Shown piece after piece: positions 35,583 through 43,465 of a DNA stretch of 64,000 nucleotides. The notes beneath the pieces are model-generated. The model did no database searches and was not told where the DNA came from. It saw nothing but the letters and a program-made list of their open reading frames with translations. A program made the position numbers and the translations under genes. Position 1 is the stretch's first letter; every line of letters begins with the position of its first letter. The stretch comes from Agromyces sp. Marseille-P2726 (GTDB lineage Bacteria; Actinomycetota; Actinomycetes; Actinomycetales; Microbacteriaceae). The stretch covers positions 62,001-126,000 of the forward strand of contig NZ_CADDWM010000012.1 of NCBI RefSeq assembly GCF_902809835.1. The letters run 5' to 3'.

Positions 35583-36350
35583 TCAGCGGGCGGATGTCGC
35601 GGGCGGCACGCCCCCGGCGTAGAGATCGGTCGCGAGGTCGCGGAGCGCGCCGAGGGCGACCCGCTGCGGCATCGGCCCGTACGAGATGCGAGCGACGCCG
35701 AGCTCCTGGAGCCGCGCGGGAGCCGGCACCGACGGGGCGCCGATGACGCTGAGCCGGCACTCGCCGATGCCTGCCACGAGCTCGGCCACGGTGGCCTCGT
35801 CGAGATCACCGGGCACGAAGACGCAGGTGGCGCCCTCGTCGAGGAACGCGCGCCCGCGTTCGATGGCATCGGCGACCCAGACCTCGCGGGGGCGCTGCTT
35901 GCCGCGCACCCACGCATCGGTGCGGGCGTTCAACGCGAACGGCACGCCCTCGGCGTCGGCCGCGGCGACGGCGGCCCGCACGGCCGCGACCGACTCGTCG
36001 AGCGGCTTGAGCTGGTCTTCGAGGTTCGCGCCGACCACGCCCTCGCCGATCGCCCGCCGCACCGTCTCACCCGGATCGCCGTATCCGGCCTCGAGGTCGG
36101 CGGAGACCGGCACCTCGACCGCGCGAGCGATGCGGCCGACCATGTCGAGCATGAGGTCGACGGGGATCCGCTCGCCGTCGGGATAGCCGAAGGTCGCCGC
36201 GATCGCGTGGCTGGCCGTCGCGAGCGCGCGGGTCTCGGGCAGGGCGGCGATCGCCTTCGCCGACGCGACATCCCAGACGTTCACGACCTGCAGGAGCTCG
36301 GGCGACGCGTGGAGGCGCCGCAGCTCGGCGGCGGTATCGGCGAGGCTCAT
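35583..36350 (-). CDS. Isocitrate lyase/PEP mutase family protein
   Basis: This 255-residue TIM-barrel protein shows NVWDVASAKAIAALPETRALATASHA, VPVSADLEAGYGD and GANLEDQ of the PEP mutase/isocitrate lyase superfamily. The active-site loop with the catalytic Cys of true (methyl)isocitrate lyases (KKCGH-type) is missing: LKPLDESV follows LEDQ. It therefore probably belongs to the oxaloacetate-hydrolase or phosphonomutase-like group. The ATG is leaderless; its -10 overlaps the stop codon of the desulfurase-like gene upstream. Confidence 0.8.
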   Translation of the reverse strand: MSLADTAAELRRLHASPELLQVVNVWDVASAKAIAALPETRALATASHAIAATFGYPDGERIPVDLMLDMVGRIARAVEVPVSADLEAGYGDPGETVRRAIGEGVVGANLEDQLKPLDESVAAVRAAVAAADAEGVPFALNARTDAWVRGKQRPREVWVADAIERGRAFLDEGATCVFVPGDLDEATVAELVAGIGECRLSVIGAPSVPAPARLQELGVARISYGPMPQRVALGALRDLATDLYAGGVPPATSAR

Positions 36351-36356
36351 CCGCCC

Positions 36357-36362
36357 AGCCTA
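36357..36362 (-). promoter_or_regulatory. -10 TAGGCT, leaderless promoter overlapping the upstream stop codon
   Basis: TAGGCT ends six bases before the ATG at 36350, and its first three bases are the TAG stop of the gene upstream. Confidence 0.55.
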
Positions 36363-37571
36363 GGAGAGCGCGGCGCGCAGCCCGTCGAGCAGGCGCTCGA
36401 CGTCGGAGGCGTCCGTGTATGGGGCGAGACCCACCCGAAGGCCGCCGTCGTCGCCGAGACCCAGGTGACGCGAGACCTCGAGCGCGTAGAAGTTGCCCGA
36501 CGGTGCCAGCACTCGGCCGTGTGCCAGGGAGCGGGTGATGTCGGATGCCGCGTGGCCATCGAACGTCATGAGCAGCGTGGGCGTGCGGCGTGCGGCACGT
36601 GACCACACGGTGATGCCCGGAAGCTCTGCGAGCCCGTCCTCGAGTCGCACCCGGAGCGCGTCCTCGTGGTCGTGCAGGGCGGCGTACGACGCGACGAGCC
36701 GGTTGCGTCGCGACATCGCCGCTCCGGCGGCCTCAGTGTCGAGTGCCGCGAGCACGTCGACCGCGGCGGTCACGCCCGCGAGCAGCTCGTACGGCAGCGT
36801 GCCGAACTCGAACCGCTCGGGCACCACGTCGGTCGCCGGCAGGAGCTTGTCGGGCACGATCGTCTCGAGCAGCTCGGGCCGCGCGATGAGCACGCCGCAG
36901 TGGGGGCCGAGGAACTTGTACGGCGAGCACGTGAAGAAGTCGGCGCCGAGCGTGACAAGGTCGGGCAGTTCGTGCGCGGTGTAGTGCACGCCGTCGACGT
37001 ACACGAGTGCGCCGACGGCGTGAGCGCGGGCCGCGATTCCCGGGATGTCGGGCATCGTGCCGATGAGGTTCGATGCGGCGGTGACGGCGACCATGCGGGT
37101 GCGTGACGAGAGCACTGAGGTCACGGCATCCGTGGGCAGCTCCCCGGACTCGGGATCGAAATCGGCCCAGCGCACCGTGGCTCCCACCCGCTCGGCGGCC
37201 TGCACCCACGGCCGCACGTTCGCGTCGTGATCGAGACGGGTCACCACGACCTCGTCGCCAGGGGCCCAGTCGCGCGACAGGTGGCGCGAGAAGTCGTAGG
37301 TGAGCTGGGTCGCGCTTCGGCCGTGCACGACGCCGGCCGGGTGCGCGTTCACGAGGTCGGCGACGGCGAGCCGGAACCCGTGCACGGTCTCTTCGGCGCG
37401 CACCTCGGACTCCCCGATGGTGCCGCGATTCGACAGGGGACCGGTGAGCACGGATGCCACGGCGTCGCCCACCGCGCGGGGCGTCTGCGTCCCGCCGGGC
37501 CCGTCGAACTGCGCCCACCCGAAGTCGAGCGAGGGGAACTGCGAACGGATGCGCGCGACGTCGTAGGCCAT
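36360..37571 (-). CDS. Cysteine desulfurase-like aminotransferase class V protein
   Basis: The 403-residue PLP enzyme fits the 'cysteine desulfurase-like, VC1184' group: FDGPGGTQTPRAV, GRSATQLTYDFSRHL, the cofactor Lys in FFTCSPYKFLGPHCGVL and a C-terminal domain with RVGLAPYTDASDVERLLDGL. The conserved catalytic-Cys loop of IscS/SufS was not identified, so sulfur transfer is unproven. The ATG lies seven bases after TATGCT, giving a leaderless mRNA. Confidence 0.85.
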   Translation of the reverse strand: MAYDVARIRSQFPSLDFGWAQFDGPGGTQTPRAVGDAVASVLTGPLSNRGTIGESEVRAEETVHGFRLAVADLVNAHPAGVVHGRSATQLTYDFSRHLSRDWAPGDEVVVTRLDHDANVRPWVQAAERVGATVRWADFDPESGELPTDAVTSVLSSRTRMVAVTAASNLIGTMPDIPGIAARAHAVGALVYVDGVHYTAHELPDLVTLGADFFTCSPYKFLGPHCGVLIARPELLETIVPDKLLPATDVVPERFEFGTLPYELLAGVTAAVDVLAALDTEAAGAAMSRRNRLVASYAALHDHEDALRVRLEDGLAELPGITVWSRAARRTPTLLMTFDGHAASDITRSLAHGRVLAPSGNFYALEVSRHLGLGDDGGLRVGLAPYTDASDVERLLDGLRAALS

Positions 37572-37578
37572 GACGGAG

Positions 37579-37584
37579 AGCATA
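37579..37584 (-). promoter_or_regulatory. -10 TATGCT, leaderless promoter of the desulfurase-like gene
   Basis: TATGCT on the minus strand ends seven bases before the ATG at 37571. Confidence 0.55.
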
Positions 37585-37630
37585 ATTCGCCCCGCCCTCG
37601 GGGGGCGTGACGGGCGCCGCAGGTCCTCCA

Positions 37631-37636
37631 TAGGCT
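37631..37636 (+). promoter_or_regulatory. -10 TAGGCT, leaderless promoter of the serine hydrolase lipoprotein
   Basis: TAGGCT ends six bases before the ATG at 37643. Confidence 0.6.
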
Positions 37637-37642
37637 GGATCG

Positions 37643-38740
37643 ATGCGCGCGACGAACCCGATCTCCATGCTGCTCACGAGCCTCACGGTCGTCGGATGCC
37701 TCGCACTCACGGCCTGCTCGGCGGCGGGCGAGGCGCCCGAGACCGAGCCCGCGTCGGGCGCGTCGGGCGCCGACACGCCCGCGAACGACGAGGAGCTCCT
37801 TCGCGCCATCCGCCCCTCCTTCACCGATTCGACCGATCGCGCCGCCGTCGCTGTGATCGATGCCGGCGGCGTGCGCACGGCGTTCATCGATGCCGACGAG
37901 TCGACCGTGTTCGAGGTCGGCTCGATCACCAAGGTGTTCACCGGTGAGCTGCTCGCCGAGGCGATCGAGCGCGGCGAGGTGCGAGCCGATGACGAGCTCG
38001 GCGCTCACCTCGATCTCGGCGACGCGCCCGTGGCATCCGTCACCCTGCGCGACCTCGCCGCGCACACCGCAGGACTGCCGATCTTCCCCGACGACCCCGA
38101 GTTCGTGGAGGCGGCCACGGCCGATATCGAAGCCGGTGGCGACGGCATCGACGCGACGCTCGACGACCTGCTCGAGCACGCTCGCAGCCTCGAGATCACG
38201 CCGGGTCAGGGCTTCAGCTACAGCAACATCGGCGCCGCGCTCGTCGGACAGGCGCTCGCCGCCGCGGCCGGCGCCGACTACGGGACGATCCTGTCCGAGC
38301 GGCTCCTCGAACCGCTCGGCCTCGACGGCGTGTCGCTGCCGCTCGATGACGCCGAGGTGCCGAGCGGGCACGCGGTTGGATTCGACTCCGACGGCGATGC
38401 CGTCGAGCCCTCGACGCTCGGGGCCTACGCACCGGCCGGCGGCATCCACGCGACGGTCGGCGACCTCGTGAAGTTCGCGAACGCCGTGATCGACGGCCAG
38501 CTCGCCGGGAGTGCGGCGCAGACCGACACGGTCGACGTCGGCGGCGGCACCTCGATGGGCTACTTCTGGAGCGTCGACGACCGCGGCGACCGCCGCATCG
38601 TCTCGCACAACGGACTGACGGGCGGCTTCGCGAGCGTGCTGTTCATCGACGTCGACGCGGGAACCGCGGCGATCGTGCTGTCGAACCAGGCCGACGGCAT
38701 CGACCAGGTCGGAGAGACCCTGCTCGACCACGTTCGCTGA
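37643..38740 (+). CDS. Class C beta-lactamase-fold serine hydrolase, lipoprotein
   Basis: The 365-residue protein begins with a lipoprotein signal peptide (lipobox LTAC, Cys near residue 25). The hydrolase domain has SITK (SxxK), YSN (YxN) and HNG in place of KTG, the set seen in class C-type D-aminopeptidases and esterases of PF00144. It is probably anchored outside the membrane and acts on peptidoglycan peptides or esters. The linker after the Cys is acidic and Ala/Ser-rich. Confidence 0.9.
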   Translation: MRATNPISMLLTSLTVVGCLALTACSAAGEAPETEPASGASGADTPANDEELLRAIRPSFTDSTDRAAVAVIDAGGVRTAFIDADESTVFEVGSITKVFTGELLAEAIERGEVRADDELGAHLDLGDAPVASVTLRDLAAHTAGLPIFPDDPEFVEAATADIEAGGDGIDATLDDLLEHARSLEITPGQGFSYSNIGAALVGQALAAAAGADYGTILSERLLEPLGLDGVSLPLDDAEVPSGHAVGFDSDGDAVEPSTLGAYAPAGGIHATVGDLVKFANAVIDGQLAGSAAQTDTVDVGGGTSMGYFWSVDDRGDRRIVSHNGLTGGFASVLFIDVDAGTAAIVLSNQADGIDQVGETLLDHVR

Positions 38741-38771
38741 GCCGTGTCCCCGGGTCGGCTGGGCTGCGGGC

Positions 38772-38777
38772 TACCAT
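38772..38777 (+). promoter_or_regulatory. -10 TACCAT, leaderless promoter
   Basis: TACCAT ends six bases before the ATG at 38784. Confidence 0.5.
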
Positions 38778-38783
38778 TCAGGC

Positions 38784-39694
38784 ATGGGCGGGGCGGGCGC
38801 TGAGGCATCCCGAACGGCGGTGGAATCGACGAGACGCGACGGGAGGCCGGCGGAACGACGCCGGTTCTCGCTGAGCGCGCTGCTCGACGGCTTCTTCTTC
38901 GTGTTCGCGGGCTTGGCCGCCATCTGGTTGGCGTGGCTCCTGTTCACCGAGTCGTTCACATTCGGGTGGTGGGGCATCGCCGGCTTCGTCGTGTTCTGGG
39001 CCCTGCTCGCCTATCTCGTGCTCCCGCGCCTGCATCGCATCCTGACCTCCATCTACGTGCCCGACTACTTCATCGGACGGACCCGAACGAGCGACGGACT
39101 GCTCGGCGACCCGGTGAACCTGGCCTTCCTCGGCGACGAGTCGCAGGTGCACGCCGCCATGGCGAAGGCGGGCTGGACGCGCGCCGACGACATCACGCTC
39201 GCCTCGAGCTGGCGCATCATCACCACGACGCTCACGCGCCGCAGCTACGACCAGGCACCGGTGAGCCCGCTCTTCCTGTTCGGCCGGCAGCAGGACTTCG
39301 CGTACCAGCAGGAGGTGGAGGCAATCCGGCCAAGCGCCACCACGTGCGATTCTGGCGCTGCCCCGACGACTGGCCCCTGCCGGGTGGATACCGGGTCGAC
39401 TGGCTCGCCGCGGGCACCTTCGATCGAGCGGTCGGGTTGTCGTTGTTCACGCTGCAGGTGACGCACAAGATCGACGCCGACACCGACATCGAGCGCGACC
39501 ACATCGTGGCGACGCTGCGCGCGGCCGACCCCGCCCTCGGGGTCGACGTGCTTCGCGATTTCTCCACGGGATATCACGCGCGCAACGGCGGCGGCGACAC
39601 GATCCAGACCGACGGGGACCTGCCGGTGGTCGACGTGCGCGGCGTGGCAGGCGCCGCCGGGTTGCCCGTCGCGCAGAGCGAGGTGGGCCCGTGA
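38784..39694 (+). pseudogene. LssY C-terminal domain-like membrane protein, frameshifted
   Basis: The first frame codes for two transmembrane segments (about 33-75) and the start of an LssY-C-like domain (SPLFLFGRQQDFAYQQEVE) and then degenerates. The family's next segment, GNPAKRHHVRFWRCPDDWPLPGG…VDWLAAGTFDRAVGLSLFTLQVTHKIDAD, continues in the next frame from about 39320 to 39694. Loss of one G in a run near 39317-39321 explains both. The full product would be about 303 residues. Either a true 1-base deletion or a sequencing error is possible; the downstream frame has kept normal codon use, suggesting a recent event. Confidence 0.8.
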
Positions 39695-40218
39695 CCTCCG
39701 TCGACAAGCGCCCGGCGTTCGAGGTGCCGGCCGAGCTGGCGACGCCCGTTCCCGTCGACGCTCCGAGGCGACGACCGGTGGCGACGGTGGTCGGCGCGGC
39801 GCTCGTCGTGCTCCGTGTGCTCGGGGGCGTGATCTGGCTCATCGCACTGACGCTGCAGTGGCCCGACGTGCTCTCCGACGAGTTCGACACCATCTCCGCG
39901 GAGCAACTCAGCAGCGAGGATGCCCGGGCCATCGCTGCTGCCGGTCTCACCGTGGTGCTGGTGATCGGCGGCGTCATCCTGCTCGTCGAGCTCGTGCTCG
40001 CCGTGCTCATCTACCTCGGGTGGAACTGGCCGCGCGTCGTGGTGATGGTGTTCGCCACCCTGAGCATCAGCGGGGCGTTCGCAGCCTGGTGGGCGGGCGA
40101 CCAGGAGATCACGCTCCAGACGACCCTGCTGACGCTGTCGCTCGACATCCTCGTCATGCTCGCCCTGTCGAGTCGCGCGGCGCGCGACTATGCGCGAGGC
40201 AGGCGACGCCGCGGCTGA
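39691..40218 (+). CDS. Hypothetical four-TM membrane protein
   Basis: The 175-residue protein has a cytosolic N-terminus of about 30 residues, four hydrophobic segments (about 32-55, 85-110, 113-132, 142-160) and a basic tail (ARGRRRRG). No family was recognised. GTG overlaps the stop of the frameshifted LssY-like gene by four bases, so its translation may depend on that gene being read in the correct frame. Confidence 0.7.
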   Translation: MTSVDKRPAFEVPAELATPVPVDAPRRRPVATVVGAALVVLRVLGGVIWLIALTLQWPDVLSDEFDTISAEQLSSEDARAIAAAGLTVVLVIGGVILLVELVLAVLIYLGWNWPRVVVMVFATLSISGAFAAWWAGDQEITLQTTLLTLSLDILVMLALSSRAARDYARGRRRRG

Positions 40219-40225
40219 CGCCCGC

Positions 40226-41341
40226 TCAGCCGAGCCCGACGGCCCGGCCGCCGATCTCGAGCCCGAGCCAGCCGGCGAGCGAGTCGAGCTCGCTGAACAC
40301 CGCCTCGACGACGTCGCGGGTGAACGGCTCGTCCTCGTGGATGGCGTCGACTCGCAGCACGCCCTCGGCCCGGTCGGCGGTGGCATCGACCTTGCCGACG
40401 AGGCGGTCGCCGATGAGGATCGGCATCGCCCAGTAGCCCCAGCGCCGCTGGTCGCGTGGCTTGTACATCTCGAGCACGTACTCGTAGTCGAACAGGTCGG
40501 CCAGACGCGCGCGATCGAAGACGAGCCGATCGAGCGGCGAGAGCAGGGCGGTTCGCTCGGCGAGCGGCTCGTCGGCCTGCTCGAGCGACCGAGGGTCGAC
40601 CCGCCACGTGCCGCGCAGACCCTCGACACGCGCGGGCTCGCCGATGCCGCGAGTGTCGATCGGCTCGTTCGGCGATCCGCCGGCCTTGCGCTCGCGAAGG
40701 ATGCCGAGCGACGCGAGGCGACGCTCGTTGCGCCGCCGGTACGCCTCGACGTGATCGAGCTCCGGCACGTCTGGATACACCCGCTCCGCGAGGTCCCACA
40801 GGCGCTGGCCATCACGACGGGCCGAGACCGCGACGTCGCCGCACATCATCAGGCATTCGAGCATCGTCGTCACGTTGCGGTCGTTGGTCCACCCGGTGGA
40901 CGACCAGGGCACCGCCGAGGTGTCGGGGAGCTCGGTCGCGGGCAGCGGTCCGTCGCCGCTGAGCCGGACCAGGATGTCGCGGCGGAATTGCTCGTTCGCC
41001 GCCATCCAGTTGCGCGTGCGCTCGTGCTTCGGCCACCGCTTCATCGACGGGCGGAACAGCACGAGGTCCTCCATCGGCCGGACCATCAGGTCGAGCTCGA
41101 AGAGGGTGCGATCCCGCTCGAGTCCGCGAACGAGCTCGGCTGGGTCGTACCCTTCGCCGAGCCGGCTCCAGAGCACGACGTCGGCGCTCGGGGCGATCGC
41201 CGAGATCGGATCGACCTTGACGAACGTCAGTGGCCGCAGGGCGTCGAGCACGTTCGACGGCCGGGCCGCCTCGAGCGCCTGTGCCCGCACGGCGACCCGT
41301 CGTGCCTGCGCCTTCGTCAGCCGGGCCGGCTCCACTGCCAC
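40226..41341 (-). CDS. Winged-helix DNA-binding protein of the YcaQ/AlkX (AlkZ-like) family
   Basis: The 371-residue protein matches the YcaQ group, with PLDRLVFDRARLADLFDYEYVLEMYKPRDQRRWGYWAMPILIGDRLVGKVD near the C-terminus. Where YcaQ has the catalytic QxD, the equivalent position appears to read KVD (FVKVDPISAIAPSADVVLWSR), which would be unusual for an active glycosylase. GTG at 41341 is chosen because TACGTT lies six bases upstream. It is the second AlkZ/YcaQ-type gene in 9 kb. Confidence 0.8.
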   Translation of the reverse strand: MAVEPARLTKAQARRVAVRAQALEAARPSNVLDALRPLTFVKVDPISAIAPSADVVLWSRLGEGYDPAELVRGLERDRTLFELDLMVRPMEDLVLFRPSMKRWPKHERTRNWMAANEQFRRDILVRLSGDGPLPATELPDTSAVPWSSTGWTNDRNVTTMLECLMMCGDVAVSARRDGQRLWDLAERVYPDVPELDHVEAYRRRNERRLASLGILRERKAGGSPNEPIDTRGIGEPARVEGLRGTWRVDPRSLEQADEPLAERTALLSPLDRLVFDRARLADLFDYEYVLEMYKPRDQRRWGYWAMPILIGDRLVGKVDATADRAEGVLRVDAIHEDEPFTRDVVEAVFSELDSLAGWLGLEIGGRAVGLG

Positions 41342-41347
41342 CCGATC

Positions 41348-41353
41348 AACGTA
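41348..41353 (-). promoter_or_regulatory. -10 TACGTT, leaderless promoter of the YcaQ-like gene
   Basis: TACGTT on the minus strand ends six bases before the GTG at 41341 and decides that start. Confidence 0.5.
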
Positions 41354-41403
41354 CCGGGAGCCGACATGGGCGGTCGGCAGAGCGGATGCCGCGGGCGCCC
41401 CCA

Positions 41404-41409
41404 TAGGCT
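41404..41409 (+). promoter_or_regulatory. -10 TAGGCT of the PEBP gene
   Basis: TAGGCT lies 41 bases before the ATG at 41451. The leader holds a strong GAGGAGG site at 41439-41445. Confidence 0.55.
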
Positions 41410-41450
41410 GGGAGACGACGACCGCCACGCACCCACCGAGGAGGATCGCG

Positions 41451-41987
41451 ATGCTCGAGGTCGACCCGTACGAAGCCCTGCAGCGGCTGCGGCCCGTCGA
41501 GACGTTCAGCGTGACGAGCACCGACCTCGAGCAGGGCGGCCCGCTCGCGAGGGCGCAGTGGGCCGCGTTCGCCGGCGGAGCAGACCGGTCGCCCCAGCTG
41601 AGCTGGTCGGGATTCCCCGACGGCACCCGCAGCTTCGCCGTCACGTGCCTCGACCCCGATTCGCCGTCGGGTTCGGGGTGGTGGCACTGGTCGGTCGCGA
41701 ACCTCCCCGTCTCGGTGACGAGCCTCGACGCCGACGCCGGGGTCGAGGGCGGCGCGAAGCTGCCCGCGGGCGGGCTCATGCTCCGCAACGACAGCGGTAC
41801 GGTCGGGTTCGCCGGTGCCGCTCCGCCGCGCGGCACCGGCGCGCATCGGTACATCTTCGTCGTGCACGCGCTCGACGTGCCGAGCTTCGACCTGGCCGCC
41901 GACGACACGCCCGCGAGCCTCGGCTCGCGCTGCTTCTTCCACGGGCTGGCCCGCGGCATCCTCATCGGCACCGCCTCGCGCGACTGA
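41451..41987 (+). CDS. YbhB/YbcL family Raf kinase inhibitor-like (PEBP) protein
   Basis: The 178-residue protein has the PEBP core DRSPQLSWSGFPDGTRSFAVTCLDPDSPSGSGWWHWSVANLP and the later GTGAHRYIFVVHALD. No signal peptide is seen, so it is cytosolic. Bacterial PEBP proteins bind small anionic ligands; their role is unclear. The gene has a good ribosome-binding site and its own promoter. Confidence 0.93.
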   Translation: MLEVDPYEALQRLRPVETFSVTSTDLEQGGPLARAQWAAFAGGADRSPQLSWSGFPDGTRSFAVTCLDPDSPSGSGWWHWSVANLPVSVTSLDADAGVEGGAKLPAGGLMLRNDSGTVGFAGAAPPRGTGAHRYIFVVHALDVPSFDLAADDTPASLGSRCFFHGLARGILIGTASRD

Positions 41988-42004
41988 CCCCCGTGCTGGC
42001 GCCG

Positions 42005-42151
42005 CATCGCGGCGTCTCCTTCCGCGTCCCGCCGCGCCCGGCGCGCTGCCGCGCATCGCGGCGTCTCGTTCCGCGTCCCGCCGCGCCCGGCGCGCTGCGC
42101 CGCATCGCGGCGTCTCCTTCCGCGTCCCGCCGCGCCCGGCGCGCGGGCGCC
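42005..42151. repeat. Three tandem 49-bp GC-rich units
   Basis: Units beginning CATCGCGGCGTCTC recur every 49 bases (42006, 42054/55, 42103), each with GCGTCCCGCCGCGCCCGGCG. They lie directly after the PEBP gene. The stretch 41988-42342 has no gene and consists almost wholly of this array and the hairpin pair after it. Confidence 0.85.
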
Positions 42152-42169
42152 GCCGCGGCCGGCCCTCGG

Positions 42170-42282
42170 ATCGAGAAGTCGCGTTTGCAGGGTTCGACTG
42201 TGCATTCGCGACTTCTCGATTCGCACCCTTGATCGAGAAGTCGCGTTTGCAGGGTTCGACTGTGCATTCGCGACTTCTCGAT
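42170..42282. repeat. Two tandem copies of a 51-bp hairpin element
   Basis: Each copy (42170-42220 and 42232-42282) has 14-bp perfect inverted ends ATCGAGAAGTCGCG / CGCGACTTCTCGAT around an AT-richer 23-base loop. The two copies are identical over 51 bp and 62 bp apart. The position between convergent genes suits a terminator, but identity over the loop suggests a mobile or gene-converted element. Confidence 0.9.
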
Positions 42283-42342
42283 TCGGCGAGGTGAGTGCCG
42301 TCGGGCTATCGGGCAGTCCGCCGCGCCAGCGCCCCCCCGCGC

Positions 42343-42981
42343 TCAGTGCCTGTCGCCGCTGAGCGCGAGCACCCCGCCGAGGCCGATCATCATCACCCCG
42401 CCGGTCGCCGCCAGGTGCGACGCACGCCTGGGCGAACGGGCGAACCAGTCGCGTGCGGCGCTCGCCGCGATCGCCCACACCGAGTCGAAGAGCAGCGCCA
42501 GCACGATGAACACGACGCCGAGCTCGAACAGCTGCAGGGGGATGTCGCCCGAGCTGAAGTCCACGAACTGGGGGAGCACCGCCACGAAGAACGCGATCGT
42601 CTTGGGGTTCGTGACGCCCACGACGAAGCCCTCGCCGAGCTGCCGCCAGTGGGATCGCACCGGGGCACCGCCGTGGACGGCAGCTGCGGCATCCGCCCGG
42701 TGCCGGATGGCCTGGATACCGAGGTACACGAGGTAGAGCGCGCCGACGACCTTGATGATCGTGAACAGCACGACCGACTGGGCCACGAGCGCCCCGACCC
42801 CGAGCGCCACCGCCGTCAGGAGGGGGATCATGCCGATCGCATTGCCGAGCACGCTGAGCAGCCCGCCGAGGCGGCCGAGGGCGAGCGATCGACCGATCAC
42901 GAAGAGCACGCTCGGGCCGGGAATCGCGATGAGCACGACCGAGGCCACGACGAACGCCCAGAGGTTTTCGGCGGGGACCAT
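42343..42981 (-). CDS. LysE/RhtB family amino acid exporter
   Basis: The 212-residue protein has six hydrophobic segments and the family signature IAIPGPSVLFVIGRSLALGRLGGLLSVLGNAIG, with the second conserved region GVTNPKTIAFFVAVLPQFVD. LysE-type permeases export amino acids or analogues; the substrate is not predictable. ATG at 42981 is supported by a TACGAT box six bases upstream; a longer frame has no homology. Confidence 0.92.
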   Translation of the reverse strand: MVPAENLWAFVVASVVLIAIPGPSVLFVIGRSLALGRLGGLLSVLGNAIGMIPLLTAVALGVGALVAQSVVLFTIIKVVGALYLVYLGIQAIRHRADAAAAVHGGAPVRSHWRQLGEGFVVGVTNPKTIAFFVAVLPQFVDFSSGDIPLQLFELGVVFIVLALLFDSVWAIAASAARDWFARSPRRASHLAATGGVMMIGLGGVLALSGDRH

Positions 42982-42987
42982 CCGTGC

Positions 42988-42993
42988 ATCGTA
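42988..42993 (-). promoter_or_regulatory. -10 TACGAT, leaderless promoter of the LysE-type gene
   Basis: TACGAT on the minus strand ends six bases before the ATG at 42981. Confidence 0.55.
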
Positions 42994-43027
42994 CTCCCGC
43001 CCGCCGGTTGCCGACGGCGAGGGTCGG

Positions 43028-43408
43028 CTACTCCTCGGTCGGCGGGGGAGCGATCGCCGCACCCAGTCGGATGCGCGTCCCGAAGGGGTCGGCGACGAGG
43101 GAGGTCCGTTCGCCCCATGCCTGGTCGACCGGCTGCTCGAGCACGGACGCGCCGGCAGCCGCCGCCTCGGCGGTGACCCGGTCGACATCGTCGACGTAGA
43201 ACCAGAGCAGCACGTTGCCGGGTGGCGGTGGAGCCTCGGAGAACCCGATGCCGAGCGACGACGATCCCACCGCCAGCGAGACGTAGACCGGGTCGCCGCC
43301 CTCCAGCGGGAACGAGTAGGTGAGCACCCCGCCCAGGGTGTCGCGATAGAACGTGAGCGCGACCGCCATGTCGCTCACCTCGAGGATCGGGAATGCGGAT
43401 TCGATCAT
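43028..43408 (-). CDS. VOC family (glyoxalase/bleomycin resistance-like) protein
   Basis: The 126-residue protein has the two beta-alpha-beta-beta-beta modules of the vicinal oxygen chelate fold: FPILEVSDMAVALTFYRDTLGG and VLLWFYVDDVDRVTAEAAAAGASVLEQPVDQAWGERTSLVADPFGTRIRL. Function could be lyase, dioxygenase or ligand binding. AAGGAGG precedes the ATG. It is divergent from the enoyl-CoA hydratase gene. Confidence 0.9.
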   Translation of the reverse strand: MIESAFPILEVSDMAVALTFYRDTLGGVLTYSFPLEGGDPVYVSLAVGSSSLGIGFSEAPPPPGNVLLWFYVDDVDRVTAEAAAAGASVLEQPVDQAWGERTSLVADPFGTRIRLGAAIAPPPTEE

Positions 43409-43453
43409 GACGCCTCCTTGGGGCGAGGGTACGTGGCAGCAGAGTGATGCCGC

Positions 43454-43459
43454 TACGGT
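43454..43459 (+). promoter_or_regulatory. -10 TACGGT, leaderless promoter of the enoyl-CoA hydratase-family gene
   Basis: TACGGT ends six bases before the GTG at 43466. Confidence 0.5.
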
Positions 43460-43465
43460 GGCCTC

